Assembly: GCF_002042975.1 (NCBI RefSeq) | Contig: NW_018150208.1 | Span: 194,597 to 258,596 of the forward strand | Direction: 5' to 3' | From: Orbicella faveolata | Lineage: Eukaryota; Cnidaria; Anthozoa; Scleractinia; Merulinidae | Length of the DNA: 64,000 nucleotides | Shown: positions 11,596 to 24,900 of the stretch, piece by piece | How positions within the stretch are numbered: the first letter of the stretch is position 1 | How the letters are laid out: each line of letters begins with the position of its first letter | Notes under the pieces: generated by a model | Database searches by the model: none | What the model was told of the DNA's origin: nothing | Seen by the model: the letters and a program-made list of their open reading frames with translations, nothing else | Made by a program: the position numbers and the translations under genes

Positions 11596-14406
11596 TAATA
11601 GCTTTGTCAGACTACGAATTATCGTTTTTTACTCGATATCAACACGATGTCAAACAGACAGCCGTGGGAAATTATCTTGATGTACAATCAAGTTCTCAGA
11701 ACCTACATTAATGAAATACATTACGGTCAGTAATGAGAATTAAGATTGCGAACCGTGGAGTCACAGGTTAATTTAATTCTCACATTCTAGTTTGCTTAAC
11801 TTTGTTTTTCCAAGAGATGAACAGATTTTGTATCAGAATTTATCAGAGTATGGGATGTACGAGATGGGATGGGCGAAGGGTGTCACGAATTGCCTTTAAT
11901 CTGTAATCATTCGCGCTTACCAGTACTCGTTTTAAAAGATAATTAGATCCGTTTTAATTGCTACCTTGGGAAACTTCTGTTGCACTGAATATTCAGGATT
12001 AATTTTTTTAGGACGCATGAACTAGACAAATTATTGTGCTTCTTTACATATTGCGAGCTTGTGGTTTTTATCGTCAGCAGTTGACACGCCTACAGGTCGA
12101 CTATCAAATTTGATAAAAACCAAGAGTATAGTTTGAATTTTTTGAGAAAAACCCAGTTGCTGATCTTTCTAACATGAAATATTGATGACATTCATTTTGT
12201 TTAGCGCTTTCGGCAAGGATGCCAAAACCCCGCGCGCGTTCACAGAGCTGAGCGTAGAAGGCCCCTGTGTAGGCAGTCAGATTGCGAGTTTGCAAACCAT
12301 CAAACTTTGGTTCAAGCCAACTTCTTACAGTTAGACGTGTGTGCATCTAGGCTATGCATGCAAGGCTTTTGTATAAACTCAAGTTGAGGTAGACGTTTTT
12401 TGTAAAAAAAGAGAAAGTTTAATCAATTAAAGGGTGTCTGCAATTTTACCAGTATAAATTGTGTATCCTTGCAATTGTAGTTCGTTGTTATACCTCAGTG
12501 CAAATCCAGACCTCAGAAATCACTAGGAAAACAATACAACAAATACCGCTGCAACTGTATTCGTCGAAAATGTCCACTCTTAGCGCCAATCGTGACTGGT
12601 GAGATCACGTTATTTGGACTGTCACGCAACACTTCCAGGTGCACCCGTCCATGAGCAAAGAAATATTCCCGCTATACCCACCCATCCCAACTAGGTTCCA
12701 CCTCCCAACACCAGCCGAACACGAGCCCTTTTCGTATTTTCAGAAACGTTACCTCCAAACACTGAACTCAAAATGGAAGTAGAGCCAGATAACAACGTTA
12801 ATCAGAGTGGCTTTCTTACAACATATCCTTCTATTCATTGGCTTTCTTGAATTCTATATAGTCGTTTCTTTTCAGATCCTAATCCAGGCATTTATTCAGT
12901 ACTGCTTAGTAGCCCCAACCAACCCCCCTCTTATGCTCTGGCTTAGGGGAATAAAACAAAAGAAATTGATTTTTCATCCCTCATCCTTGATACGATTTAT
13001 TTTATTTTATTCCCCCAAGCCTCAGAGACAAGTTTGAATTTTAATATACTGAAGTTGGCTTGTTTCAAGCCCATCCAAAATCCCCCATAAACCTGTAGAA
13101 GTCGAGAACTAATAACCAGGAACTTATGGTATGTGCAGGAAACCTGGTTTAGGTGCATTTGTATAGCCACACAGAAATCAAAGAAACAAATTAATGCTTC
13201 AGGCCTGGGAGACACTATATAATCGAGAAAAGATCTTTTTCTGCATACAATTTATTAATAAGAAGATATGGTACATCACAGCTACAACCTAACACAACAG
13301 TAAGACTTACTGTAAAAATTCTCACTTTTGGTTCCACAATTAAGGGGTAGAGACTAAGACAAAAACTAATTGAGATTCCCTAAAACAGAATCCAGGAAGG
13401 GGGGGGGGGGGGGGATCCAATCGAGGAGAGCAGTGGGTCGGCCAGTCCATGTCAACCCAAAAGAAGTATAAGTGACACTGGCCGGGTCCCCTTTACTCCC
13501 CCCTCCCCTTACACTAGGCAGACCAAGAAACTCCTGAACATTTTAATGAACATGCATAGTAACAAATACAACTGAAAACAGTTTCACAGTTTGAGATTGA
13601 ACATTGCATATGATTCATTTTAAACTACTGTACCCTACAAATCTTGGTGCAGCTTTAAAAAATGTTCTACGGTATCTTGCATGAAGAAATAGTGGCTACA
13701 TACATTCAGTGTTGTGTGCTACAAGAAAATACCATTTCTTTTTTCTAATTCAGTACCATGGCAAAGCAAGCATATTTGTCTCTACTATACAATGTTATGC
13801 AAAATTAATGTTTAAATTTACACAAATACATGCTCAAAATAGTGTGTGACATGGGTCTCTTTTTCTTACTGACCAAGTACTGCATTTTGGGCTAGAAAAT
13901 GGCCATATGAATAACGAAGCATTTGTTCTGTCAAAAGTTGTTGAACATGGCATTTATGTTTTTTGTCATTAAAATAGTTGAAAAAATAAAGCTACTTCAA
14001 AAACATGCCCAGCTATAATGTATTTCTTCAACACCCACTGGATAACCACCTCTAAGCACTGCTGCACAAAAAAGGAAAGTTACTAAACTGTCCCACCCCC
14101 TAACCCCCTGACAGTATATTTTAAGCCCCACCCTGAGAATTGGACAGCCTCTGACAATGAACACTAATTTATGGAGTCCTTCCATTCTCAGACAAAAATG
14201 ATCACCTGTCAAGTAGATTGTCAATATGTCTCCTACTTTTCTTTACCTATCAACCATAATAATTAACAAGAAGCCCTAACATTAAGCAGCTGCTCCCTTA
14301 ACCTGTCACATTGTCCTCCTCTGTACGTCACACAATCCGTCCTTGTCACACAATGCCGGGCCATGTTTGAAAATTAAAGAAAGATATGGTTGGAAATTCA
14401 TCTTTA
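11596..14406. other. Intergenic stretch between two convergent genes
   Basis: It separates the 3' end of the plus-strand adaptor from the 3' end of the minus-strand RS-rich gene. There is a run of G at 13399-13414 and C-rich text near 13490-13510. I see no coding exon. The 3' untranslated region of the minus-strand gene should occupy part of the right side. Confidence 0.5.
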
Positions 14407-17400
14407 TCATGAATGGAACTTCATTTTCTCTGCTTCAATTTCCTTAGCTCTCTTCAAGATTGCCTCGTTTTTCTGTTTTATTCGTTGAATCCGCTCATCA
14501 AGTTCTCTTTCCTTGACAAGACTTGTTGATTCTTCTGCCGTCGATTTCTTTTCAGCATATTGCTTCACTCTTGGAATGACTGCTTCTTTTTGTGGTTTAA
14601 CTCGTTGAATGTGTGTACTAAGTTCTCGGTCCTTGACAGGTTTTTTTGACTCAGTTACTGTTGATACATTTTTAATATCTACTTCAGTTTGGTCCCCTTT
14701 CTTCTCTAAAAGTCGAGATCTCAAATCTATAAGGAAGACAAAAGCAAGAAAACTATGAGAAACTATTGAGTAAAGATATTGTTTCCCAACTGTGCAGTAG
14801 ACATAACAAGAAACGAGATACCAAAGCAGAGTCAATGTCTTTCTTTCTCAAGGGAATATGGCGCAAATTGTTGTGTGAGCTTGGGTGGACCAAGTCATAT
14901 GCCAAAACATCCCTGTATAGGGCTGAAAGTTGAAATCCATGGTATCGGTTGAGCATTGGGGACTGGCACAGAATTTCCAACGCGGCACAAATTCTCCTTC
15001 TGAAATTGTTTTCTTCTCTAGCTATGACAGCCATCTTACTCTCTTCCAACTTGTGACCCGTGTTGTGGCTGTCATAGCTAGAGAAGAAAACAACACGTAA
15101 TCACTTGAGAAAGAGTCACGCTGTGACAGCGTCAAAAGCTTGTGATCACTAAAAACATTGACTCTGCTGCGGTATCTCATTTCTTATCATAAGAAACTAC
15201 TTTATCCTTGCCACATCCATTCACTCTGAGACAAATAGCAGATGAGAATAAACGAAACCAACAACTTGGCTACACTGTCTGAAAAAAAATTCGAAAAGCC
15301 TTGCTTGCAGGTATGTGAGAGTAAAATAACTGTTTTTGATGCATAGAGTAACTACAACAATAATTATTGCAGCCTCACTTGGATGGGATTCTGGTCAATT
15401 TTGTTAATTCAAATCTGTGACCTCCTGCTTAGCAAATCTTAGCTCAACAATTATTATGATAAGTGCTGGACTAAACAGGAACATTTAGTTTAATTTGTTT
15501 TGGGGTACAGGAACTGGGGAACCACTTTGCCATCTGACATTTCGAGCAGATGTTGCACACATCATGCCAAACAAACTATGACATTTGGGTTTTGTGAAGT
15601 AGTGACCTCAAGCACTTGTAGACTGATACAACCTGTGGCAGGCCCAGTGGTCCATACCCCTGGAGGGTGTTCGTTCAAATCCAGTTCACAAAGATCCAGA
15701 TCTGCCATTGATATAATTATTCAGTAAACAGTCCTAAGAAAATACGCATGCTGATTGGTTAAAATCGTGTTTCAATAACTCAGTAGAAACACAGAACTAG
15801 CACAAGCTGTCGATGTAATGATGGCACGAGCAAAGGGAATTACATTTTGCAAAGTTAGCAAGTTGTTTTCCTTTTTTTCCTCGTGGTGTTATCTAAAAGA
15901 AATAGAAAACATGTTCTCTGTGTTTCTATCCAGTTATTTAAACACTCGTGGAAGTTTGGGATAACTCGAAAAAGCTACAGCATTTCTCACTCTCCCAAAC
16001 TTCCACTCATGTTTCTATTTAACAATTAGATTATGAGCTCGAGATTTCTATGAGGTGATGGTTGATGAGGTCGAAGGCTAAATCAACTATCGCCTCAGAA
16101 ATCGAGAGCGAATTATTTAATTGTTTTAGTAGAATTCTAACTGAAATTAATGCAAATAACGGTTCCCAATTAATTTTCAACACATTATTGAACTTTACGC
16201 TTTAACAAAATCACATGTGTTGAATTGTCCTTGGTAAATTTGCAGTTGTTTACCCGCACACAACCATTTTTTTTTTCAATAATTTCAAGTTTTAAAAATC
16301 AAGAAACTGTTAATGTCCTTCTTTTAGTCTTCTCAGGAATTTAATTATCCATTTACATATAAACTTTCTTCCAAAACTTCAGAAAAACAATAAAAACGTT
16401 GCATTTCGTGGATGACTGACAGCCACTGCACTCTAATGACTGATAGTATACGAGCAGCTCAGCCAATCAGATTGCAGCATTTGCATTAGTATACTAGTAG
16501 AATTCTACTAAAACTCGATAGAAACACGGTACATGTATATTTATATAATTGCGAGGTAAATCCAAGCACTCTGATTGGTTCTTTTTTGGTCAAGATTGTG
16601 CCATACGGATCGTTTCCATGGGAATGGTCATAAACCATGTATTTTTTGTTTTGTGCCATATCATAAACTACTCAATAACCTAGCTTGCTTGAGCAGTACT
16701 GGGAAGTATTGGCCCTTGGTTGTTTTTGTACCAGCCTCACTGCAGTTGGTGTGTACTGCCACTGAATGTTACACCAATAATCCCCAGTACAGCCCTCGTG
16801 CCTGGTTAGTAAGAGGTTAATAGTGATATCAATGTACTATAATATTGGACACAAACCTTTAGGTTGTTTGATGATTACACCATCCACATCTCTTTGGAGT
16901 TTGGGTTTTAAGACTACTTTAGTCCCATTAGCAACTTTAGTTTCAATAGACAGAGACTTTGCTTGTTTTGTTCTTACAGTTTTCTCCTCAGTGCCACTGT
17001 CTCGAGCCTTTCTCTCTTTTCTTGGTGATGTAGACAGTGGTCTTGTATTTAAGTTCTTTTTAAGCTCAAGACGTTCTTTAACACTATTTCTTGTGCTTTC
17101 TTTCTTGACTGGTTTATCAACATTTGTTTTAACAACTTTTTCAGTTGTGTTGGATCTAGTTCTTGAGTTTGATCGCGAGCGAGAATGATAATGCCTGCTT
17201 TCTCTGTCTCTGCTTTTAGCACTAGAAAACCTATTTTGCTTTCTGTCCCTGCTGTGACTCCTGCAATAACGACTATCACTTCCTCTGTATCGTCTATCTG
17301 TTGATGGTGACAATGACCTTCTTTTACTAAATCCTTCCCTAGATCTGTCACGCAAGTGCTGATCTCGCTGTCTGTCACGGTAGGAACGCGATGAAGCTCG

Positions 17401-19133
17401 AGATCTTTCTGGTGAACGAGAATATCTTTTAGTTCTGTCACTCTCACTGGAGAAACTCCTTTTCCTCTTTTTGCTTTCAGTAGGTATTTTATTCAAACCT
17501 ATTTTGGACTTCACTACTGGTTGGTTCTCCTCCTCCTCTTCTTCAAAATCACTGTCTTCATCCTCAATACTTAACTGATCAAAGTCCATTTTCTCCTCAC
17601 TCTCATCACTTTTTAACTTGGGCTCTGTAGATAACAACTTTGATTCTTTGTTAGCAGAAATCTCTACCTTGCTTTCACAGTCAACAGCTTTGCTTGACAC
17701 TTTCTCATTGCCTTTCTGTGCTGTTTCCTTGACATTTCTTGGTCCTTTAGTCTCTTTAGCTTTTTCCACTGTGTTTTCTTTTGACAGCAATTCTTGAGTT
17801 TTGTCTCTTTTGAGGTTTGGCAAAGTCACAAGGTCAGTTTTTTCTGCAGATGGAAGCTTTGAGCTTGAGTTTTTCACAACTTTAAGTGAAGGCTTGGCCA
17901 CTAAAACAGTAGGTTCTTCATTTTCAGCTTTTACACTGTTCTTTGTTTTGCTCTTTAATGCCAATACTTCTGTGTTTACTTTTTCTGATGAACTTATAGC
18001 AGAAGAGACCACAGATTCTTTCTTTTCCATTAAATTACCATTATCCACAACAGGCTGATCCACAATCATTTCACTTTCACATTGATTTTCTTTTGTCATT
18101 TCAGTTTCATTTTCAACTTTACCATCACTTTCATTTTCACTATCCGACTGACTAACGACAATACGCTGTGTAGATGTCATTTGGAGTTCATTTAGACTTT
18201 CATTATCACTTTCATTCTCTTTGTTCAATCCAGTGTTGTCCTCATATTCATCATCCACAATTTCCAAATGCTCATCCAAGTTGGTAGGCGAATGTGATAC
18301 TATAGATTCATTTGCAATAGTGATACTGATATCATTTAGGACATTGATTTCGTTAGCTGAATCATTAAGCTCATCTTCCAATGCTTCCAATGCTTCTAAA
18401 TAATTTTGCGAATTTTCCTGAGTATCTTCAACACTGTCTTCATCACTAAAATCAAGATTGTTTTCTACATCATCTTCATCAGATGAAATGTTATTTTCAA
18501 TGCCACCCTCATCAGTCAAAACAACATTGTCCCTGAAATCTTCATTATCACTCCAAACACTGTTGTTTTCATCATCAGTCACCACATCATTCTTTTCATC
18601 AACATCATCATCATCTACATCATGACCTTCATCTGAATCTTCCTTAGATTCCATTTCCTGTTCATCTCTAGGACTTTCAATTTCAATCTTCTTGTCACTT
18701 TCTGCATCATCAATGTCCGAGCCACTGTCATTTGCTTCAGAATCTGGAGGCGTCCTCTCGCTTAAGTCAATTTCTTCATAGTCTGTACTTGTTGAGGAGA
18801 AACTCTCTTGTCTTTCAAGAGAGACTACTTGCAAATCAGATTTATCTTTGCGGCCAAGACTTACACGTCGAGTGCTGCTTAAATCTGCCGCAGGCAATCC
18901 TTGTTTTGTAAAAGAATTCTAGAAAAGAGAAGAACATACTACTTATCACATACTGTCAACAGGCCAAGGAAAAACTAGTCTTTAAATAAACCTTTTTCTT
19001 ACTTTTGTGCCTAAGCTCCTTAAAGCAGCAAGCCGCAAAGCTTCCAAATCATCAAAGTCCTCGTCATCGTCATCCTCACCAATACTTCTGACAATCCTTC
19101 TGTTTTCTTGAGACTTGAAAACAACAACAATTA

Positions 19134-19189
<56 letters not shown>

Positions 19190-19890
19190 ATCAGGTCAAT
19201 TTGCAATGTCCAAAAACAAAATACATAACCTTCAAATCAAACAGAACTGAAAAACAACTAAGTTATCAAAAGAAAAAGAGGTACTAGATTAGTAATAACA
19301 AGCCACACTGGTACAGAGAAGGTTATGACCAAACACAATACTATTATGACAATTTAATATAATTATTAATTAGATCTAATTGGTATTGTTTATGATTAAT
19401 CTAGCTACTTTTATTGTTACAATCATTTAAAAATTTGAAACGGTTTCGTTCGTACAATTTTGATAGTGAATACTGATCTGTTGTACGGTAAAGTACAGGC
19501 AAAATATGAAAGCGACCAAAGTGGAATCGAACAAGCTAACAAACATTTGCAAAAGTAGCATTTAAAATCACTTTATTAATCAGACGATACTCGGTAATTG
19601 GTAAAGATGATGCTGTGACGGGAAACACCAATTAGCAGTGCCTTGATCCTGTAAAACAACTTTCAACTTCACAAGACCGAGCTCATTGCGAGCGAAGGTC
19701 CGTAAGTTAATTAACTCACCTCGAATTCGTTAGAGACGGCAACCCTGTAAACATCACGCCTGAAAACGTCGTAATCAATCTGAAATCAATCAAACACAGT
19801 TCAAAACAAAGGGCTAACATTTCAACTAAACCGAATTAAGTAATTTTTTGTTAAGAATGCCTGCTGTACCTGCTCTACGTCGGCGTCCAT
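14407..19890 (-). CDS. Acidic, RS-rich nuclear-type protein with CCDC9-like C-terminal coiled coil
   Basis: Five exons in transcript order: 19870-19890, 19720-19779, 19003-19113, 16857-18918, 14407-14726. All have GT-AG borders and matching phases, giving 857 residues. The start ATG is in a first exon that reads MDADVEQ. Residues 28-64 hold a compact conserved-looking block (EDDDDEDFDDLEALRLAALR). A long Asp/Glu/Ser-rich middle follows, with a Glu tract (FEEEEEENQ), then an RS-rich segment (KRYSRSPERSRASSRSYRDR and after). The last exon ends in a basic-acidic helix, ELDERIQRIKQKNEAILKRA, up to the terminal MKFHS. That helix resembles the N-terminal block of CCDC9-type proteins. RS domains usually mean nuclear, RNA-processing partners, so a splicing or mRNP role is an inference only. 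I do not recognise the whole protein. The fourth intron (14727-16856) is full of inverted repeats. Confidence 0.82.
14803..15193. repeat. Foldback region in the last intron of the RS-rich gene
   Basis: An outer pair (gagataccaaagcagagtca near 14818 and its diverged complement near 15160-15185) and an inner pair (gttttcttctctagctatga near 15008 with its complement near 15074-15093) are nested inverted repeats. A 98-codon open frame on the minus strand here is an accident of the repeat. Confidence 0.55.
15740..16540. repeat. Nested inverted-repeat elements in the same intron
   Basis: An inner pair lies at 16021-16125 (aacaattagattatg... against ...ttatttaattgtt, with gagctcgagatttct against agaaatcgagagc). 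Outer phrases around gattggtt (about 15757) and ccaatcag (about 16462) and paired 'agaaacac' phrases suggest an enclosing element. Exact ends were not settled. Confidence 0.45.
19136..19189. repeat. ATT microsatellite
   Basis: An uninterrupted (att)n run of roughly 50 bases lies 20-75 bases upstream of the third exon (minus strand) of the RS-rich gene. In the reverse direction it gives (aat)n, so it lies close to the branch/acceptor region of that intron. Confidence 0.9.
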
Positions 19891-21934
19891 CTTGGAAATT
19901 TTCGCTATTTCTGGTCCTTGCGCAGAAAACTGCGCATTATTGGATTAGAGGAACCGCTGATAGGCAGGCGCAAATTGACAGGTTTTCTTTCAGAAGTACT
20001 CATTTGTTGTATTTGTGTAAGTATGGTAACTGCATTTATATACACTACAGTGCACTACGTCAATTTTAGTCTATTCATATGAACAGCCATTTAAGGGTTG
20101 AAGAGTCATGGGGGAAGGTGGGGTATGGTATGTCCATAAGGTTCAATTGGGACTGCAGAGCCCCACCCACCCCTCCACAGACCTAATTTTTTTTCCACCA
20201 CAAAGGAATTAGAGGTGAAATGTAATACGCTCTATAAATGACCACGTGGCGGATCTAGGGGAGGGACCCAGCCCCCCTATTTTGGGTAAAAAAAATAAAT
20301 TACAGAAGGAAGAAAAGCTGGCAGGGCAAGCAAAAAAAAACAAACAAAACACCACGCCACCCCACCCACCCTCTCCTTAGCTCAAGGTCTGGATCCACTA
20401 CAGGCATTAAACAGATACTTTTTATGTGGTTGAAACATGGTTCTGGGTTAAAACCATTATATCAGCTATTTCTTTTTCTTTTTTCCTTAAACTGGAGAAT
20501 ACTCCCAGTTTCCAAAATTTGCATAAAATTTTTCACATCCTGATCAAAGCTATAACAAAATTCACAAACCCGATTGGGTATCAACAGGCCTAACAGTTAG
20601 CACAAATAGGACACTGTACGCTAGCCTGAAATGTCAGTCAACTCCCACCCCAAGCCTAATTCCTGGGCAAGACACCCCCTGGGGATTAGGATGAGGGCAG
20701 ATGACTGACAAGTCCAGGCTTAGGATATGCTTCATTTTACACATCCGTTCTTAGGCAGATGTACTTGAATTTATTCCTTTTCCTGTACATCTTGATCAAA
20801 ATGTACTTAAATTGTTAAAACTTTTAATTTTTATCAAGATATTCAACCAATAATAATTATGGCCATCAAATTCTATCTTGATCTTTAAATTAAAGAATTT
20901 TTTTACTTATGAGAGGTTAGCTTGTTTGAAATTGGGGCCAGGAGTTAACCGCTGTCCTTAGTCTTGGCTTGACTTGGGGAGAGGAAAGTTTTAAAGTTAG
21001 CTTCACATGGCTGGATAGGCAATGTGACTATACAGTGGAATCTTGATATAATGAAGAGCCAAAGAACTGGCAAAATATGGTCACTATAACGAGGTTTCGT
21101 TATATCAGAGTTTTTCCCATATATTTTATTATTTACTAAGGCAAAGAATAGCGTTCATTATACTGAGACTTTGTGAAATAGAGGTTCCCCCGTAGTTTTC
21201 CATCATATACATGTTGAACCAAATAATGAATGTTGGAAATGGTGTCACTTTTGATAAAACATTTTATTTTTTTCCCTGTGTTAATCATTTACCAGGGTTT
21301 TCACAATTCAAGATTATCATGTAAAGACTTTACAATGGTATGTACACTCATTTAACTTAGTCTTTTACAAATAGTCTATTGCAAAAGTAGTCTATTACAA
21401 AAATGGTCTATTACAAAAGTAGTCTATTACAAAAATGGTCTATTACAAAAGTAGTCTATTACAAAAATGGTCTATTACAAAAGTAGTCTATTACAAAAAT
21501 GGTCTATTACAAAAGTAGTCTATTACGAAAGTGGTCTAATACAAAAATGGTCTATTACAAAATATAACAGGTCTATAAGTGTTTGCAAATACCACACAAT
21601 CCATTACATATTTACATTTCAAAACACAATGATGTGACTTTACCTCACCTTGCACATCAAATCACTTATCGGCATATGAAAATACTCCTTCAAAAGCAAA
21701 ATAGAATAATTGTAAACTTTTCTGATTTCCGTTTTAGGCCTGCGAGCGATTTTATCTTAAGTATTTGATTGTACATATACACTTCAATCTGCTCTTGATA
21801 AATCAGTTACTTTTATGAGCTGCAGCAATTTACCAGAAATTGCATGATTGTTGTCTTAAGGTTCTTTCCCTGAAAGAATATCTGCATAGTTTGTAATGTC
21901 ATGAAGGTCAAGCACACAATATGTACATCTTGAT
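19891..21934. other. Intergenic stretch between the RS-rich gene and RRM1
   Basis: It holds the promoter side of the minus-strand RS-rich gene and the 3' side of RRM1. Near 21034-21115 there is a fragment with acagtggaatcttgatataa and a partly inverted gttatatcagag, which looks like the end of a pogo/Tigger-type DNA transposon. A minisatellite occupies 21364-21560. No gene is evident. Confidence 0.5.
21364..21560. repeat. 34-bp minisatellite (alternating 17-mers)
   Basis: The array alternates the 17-mers tctattacaaaagtag and tctattacaaaaatgg with few changes, giving a 34-base higher-order period for about six rounds. It lies a few hundred bases beyond the RRM1 stop codon, perhaps inside or just after its 3' untranslated region. 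Confidence 0.9.
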
Positions 21935-24900
21935 CTATCCACTACAGCTTACACAAGCCTCGGGATTTTTAAGAGAGCAAGCAATGGCTTCTTCTTTCTG
22001 CTCTGCAGTCTTGGTTGTCTTTTTGAGAGATTGTTGGTCCACTGTAAATTGAATTGCATTTGCGGCAGGACGAGTACGTAGGTAGTACATTCCTGTCTTG
22101 AGACCCTAGAAGATTTAATTCATAGAACTCTTTGAATTACACTGTAGACTCAACGAAGGTGAATAATTTCTAGAGTCGTTGCACTCTGTTTGCATACGAA
22201 CAGCAATGAGAATCAATGTGCTCTCGGCTAGGGAAAGACATTTCACTCTCACACTGCATCTCTTTGACCAGGAGTGTAAAAACAATGGTGGTAACCAGCA
22301 AACTGTGAGAGAGATGGGGGTTATGCCGTGATGAAGTAGCATTTGTCAGGGATTTCATCAAGGGCTGAGCACCAGCCAAATTGACTGGCTATGGGGATGG
22401 TTTTGCCCACCTAGGTTGACCATCACCATTGACCATCTTTGAGGCCTTATACACCACTCTGACACAAGGACTTAGATGAGGTGAAGGTTTTCTTATAAAC
22501 AAGTTCAGTTCAAAAAGGTTTTGTTGGCCTGAGAAAACCAGTTGTCCTTCTGCTGAGAACGTTAATGAAACCCTGCATTGCAGAAAAGCAATAGTCCCTG
22601 TCACCATGCAACAAGCTCCAGAGGTGTGGGCCACTTTATCTAAAGTCAGACTTTTAGTATCTGGCAAGATATTGATGCAACTTTGTATCTATTTTAGGCA
22701 ACCAGCATTAACAAGCATTGAATTACCTTTTTCCAGCCATAGAAGTGCATGCTTGTCAGCTTGCCATAGTTAGGTTCAGCAAAGAACACATTGAATGACT
22801 GACTTTGATCAATGAATGCTCCTCTGTCAGCTGCCATATCTATGAGAGTCCTCTGGGAAATTTCCCAAACTGTCTTGTACAATGGTTTAAGATCATCAGG
22901 GATCTCGTCAATGTGCTGAAGGATTCAAGAGGGAAATACAGGTTGAGTAATGTGGTATTATGATAATACAAAGAAACCTGACAGTGGCATGCAAAGGAAA
23001 GAAGTATGTTTGAGTGGAAGAAATGGCTAGTGCAGTCCATGTTAGGATATGGTATTATTTCATTAACACTTTTGTCAGAACCTGCAAAATTATAATTGTG
23101 GTTGACCGCTGAACATGAAGATTAACTCTGAATTTTCCCTGATTTTTCGACAACTTTCTTACAACCAAATGCAATGGCAACAGCTAACACACCAAAGAGC
23201 CCCTGTTTTGGTTGAAAACATACATATTAGCACAATGTAAAGGTACCTGAATGGAGCCATTAGCAGCTACAAGTTTGTTTTTTAATGTTTCATTCCATAA
23301 ACCTCTCTCTGTCAAGTCTTTTAGCAGATGGTGATTTACAATCTACAAAATGAAAAAGCAGTTCATGCCTTTGGTTACAGTGTAATAAACAACATACATA
23401 CATACTTACGTACATACATTTTGGTTATTTTATCAACACTTATTATTAATTTGTTTGTTTTTCCATGACAACACAAACTTCACCAGGGAATTGATAAGAG
23501 GTGGATGCATTACTAATTTGGATATTTTTGTCAAAGGTATTTTTTTGTGAAATTTCCAGGACAGACTATATGTCTGTCATCAGGTTTCCATGTCCACACA
23601 TACATGTATAGCAGGGGTCATTCACAAGGGGTCGATTAGTATTATTTTGATGGTTATAAGTCAACCTTTGTGTACAGTTCAAACACAAAATTATTATTAA
23701 TACCTGAAATTCCCCTGAAAGAACACGTCTTGAGTAAATGTTGCTTGTGTATGGCTCAAAAGATTCGTTATTGCCAAGAATCTGTGCAGTGGAAGCTGTT
23801 GGCATTGGTGCCAACAATAAACTGTTCCTCAATCCATACCTTAAAACAAACAAGAAAACCAACATAAAAAATTATATTTGTCTCCACTACAGTAATATTA
23901 ACAGCACCAGATTCAAACACCAAACCCCAAAAAATGATTTGCCCACATTTGTAACACTGCACTGAATTCAAAATCAAAACAATGTGTTTCAATTAAAATT
24001 TGAGTTATACCTTTATGTTCAGAATCACGGCTCAAAAAAACCCCCGTCCGGTTGTCCGGGACAAGTAGATTTTCCCTTCAGGCAAGTAACTTTCTCTCCT
24101 TACTTGCCCCAGGGGCAAGGACCCAGGCAAGCCGTTCGCCAACTAAATTTTTGATAACGCAGAATGATTTCATTGTAATAGAAAAGCCTTTTTCCCCCTT
24201 ATACGAGGCATGTCTGTGTGTCTCTTGTCTGTCCCCTCTGGCCTCCTAGAACTGAAATGCACCCCCACCCCCCACCCCCCACCTTACCTTTGGAATTCCA
24301 ATCAAACGAAATCCCCCCCATGCCTTTGGATTAGCAGTTCAAAAAACCCCCCTTGCCCTTGGAATCCCAAAAAGCCCTCCCTGACATTAGGTATGGATAC
24401 TTTCTGGAATTGTCCATTGCTATTTTAGTGAGAAATTAGTCAGATTTTAATCACTCCTGGGATTTAAAGGGTTAAGCATATCATAGTCATGTTGCTGCCA
24501 GTTAGTCTTAGCCTCCTCTCTTCCACAGTATATAATTATACACTCTACTCCCACATTAATACAAGAGTTGTTCTTACTTTTTTATATCTGCCTTCAGTGC
24601 TGCCCAGTCCCACAGATCTGTAGGAGTCACTCCCCAGAGATCATACTGAAGTTTCTGTTAGATAACAGACACTATTAATAAACATGGTGAAATATAATGT
24701 TTTTGAATTAACAAATGTAGGTTCAAAAAAGTCAAGTGCAAATTTCACCCAACATTTTGCCAAGGAAGCAAAAAACAACAAATAACTTTTGGTTTGAAAA
24801 ATCAGAATTCTACTGTCACATACTGACTTCTATGTTCCAGTAGAAATGATACAAAATTTAATATAGAATTATTGAAATACTAGAGAACACATCAACATTT

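Noticed and set aside
13399-13414. G-run as a possible G-quadruplex regulatory site
   Set aside because: A single homopolymer run without the four-tract pattern or a nearby promoter.
16823-18403. Open frames on the plus strand with hydrophobic, Ser/Phe-rich products
   Set aside because: They are antisense to the Asp/Glu/Ser-rich exon of the RS-rich gene; the composition explains them.
18982-19206. Poly-Ile open frame on the minus strand
   Set aside because: The Ile run is the ATT microsatellite in the intron. Only 19003-19113 is a real exon.
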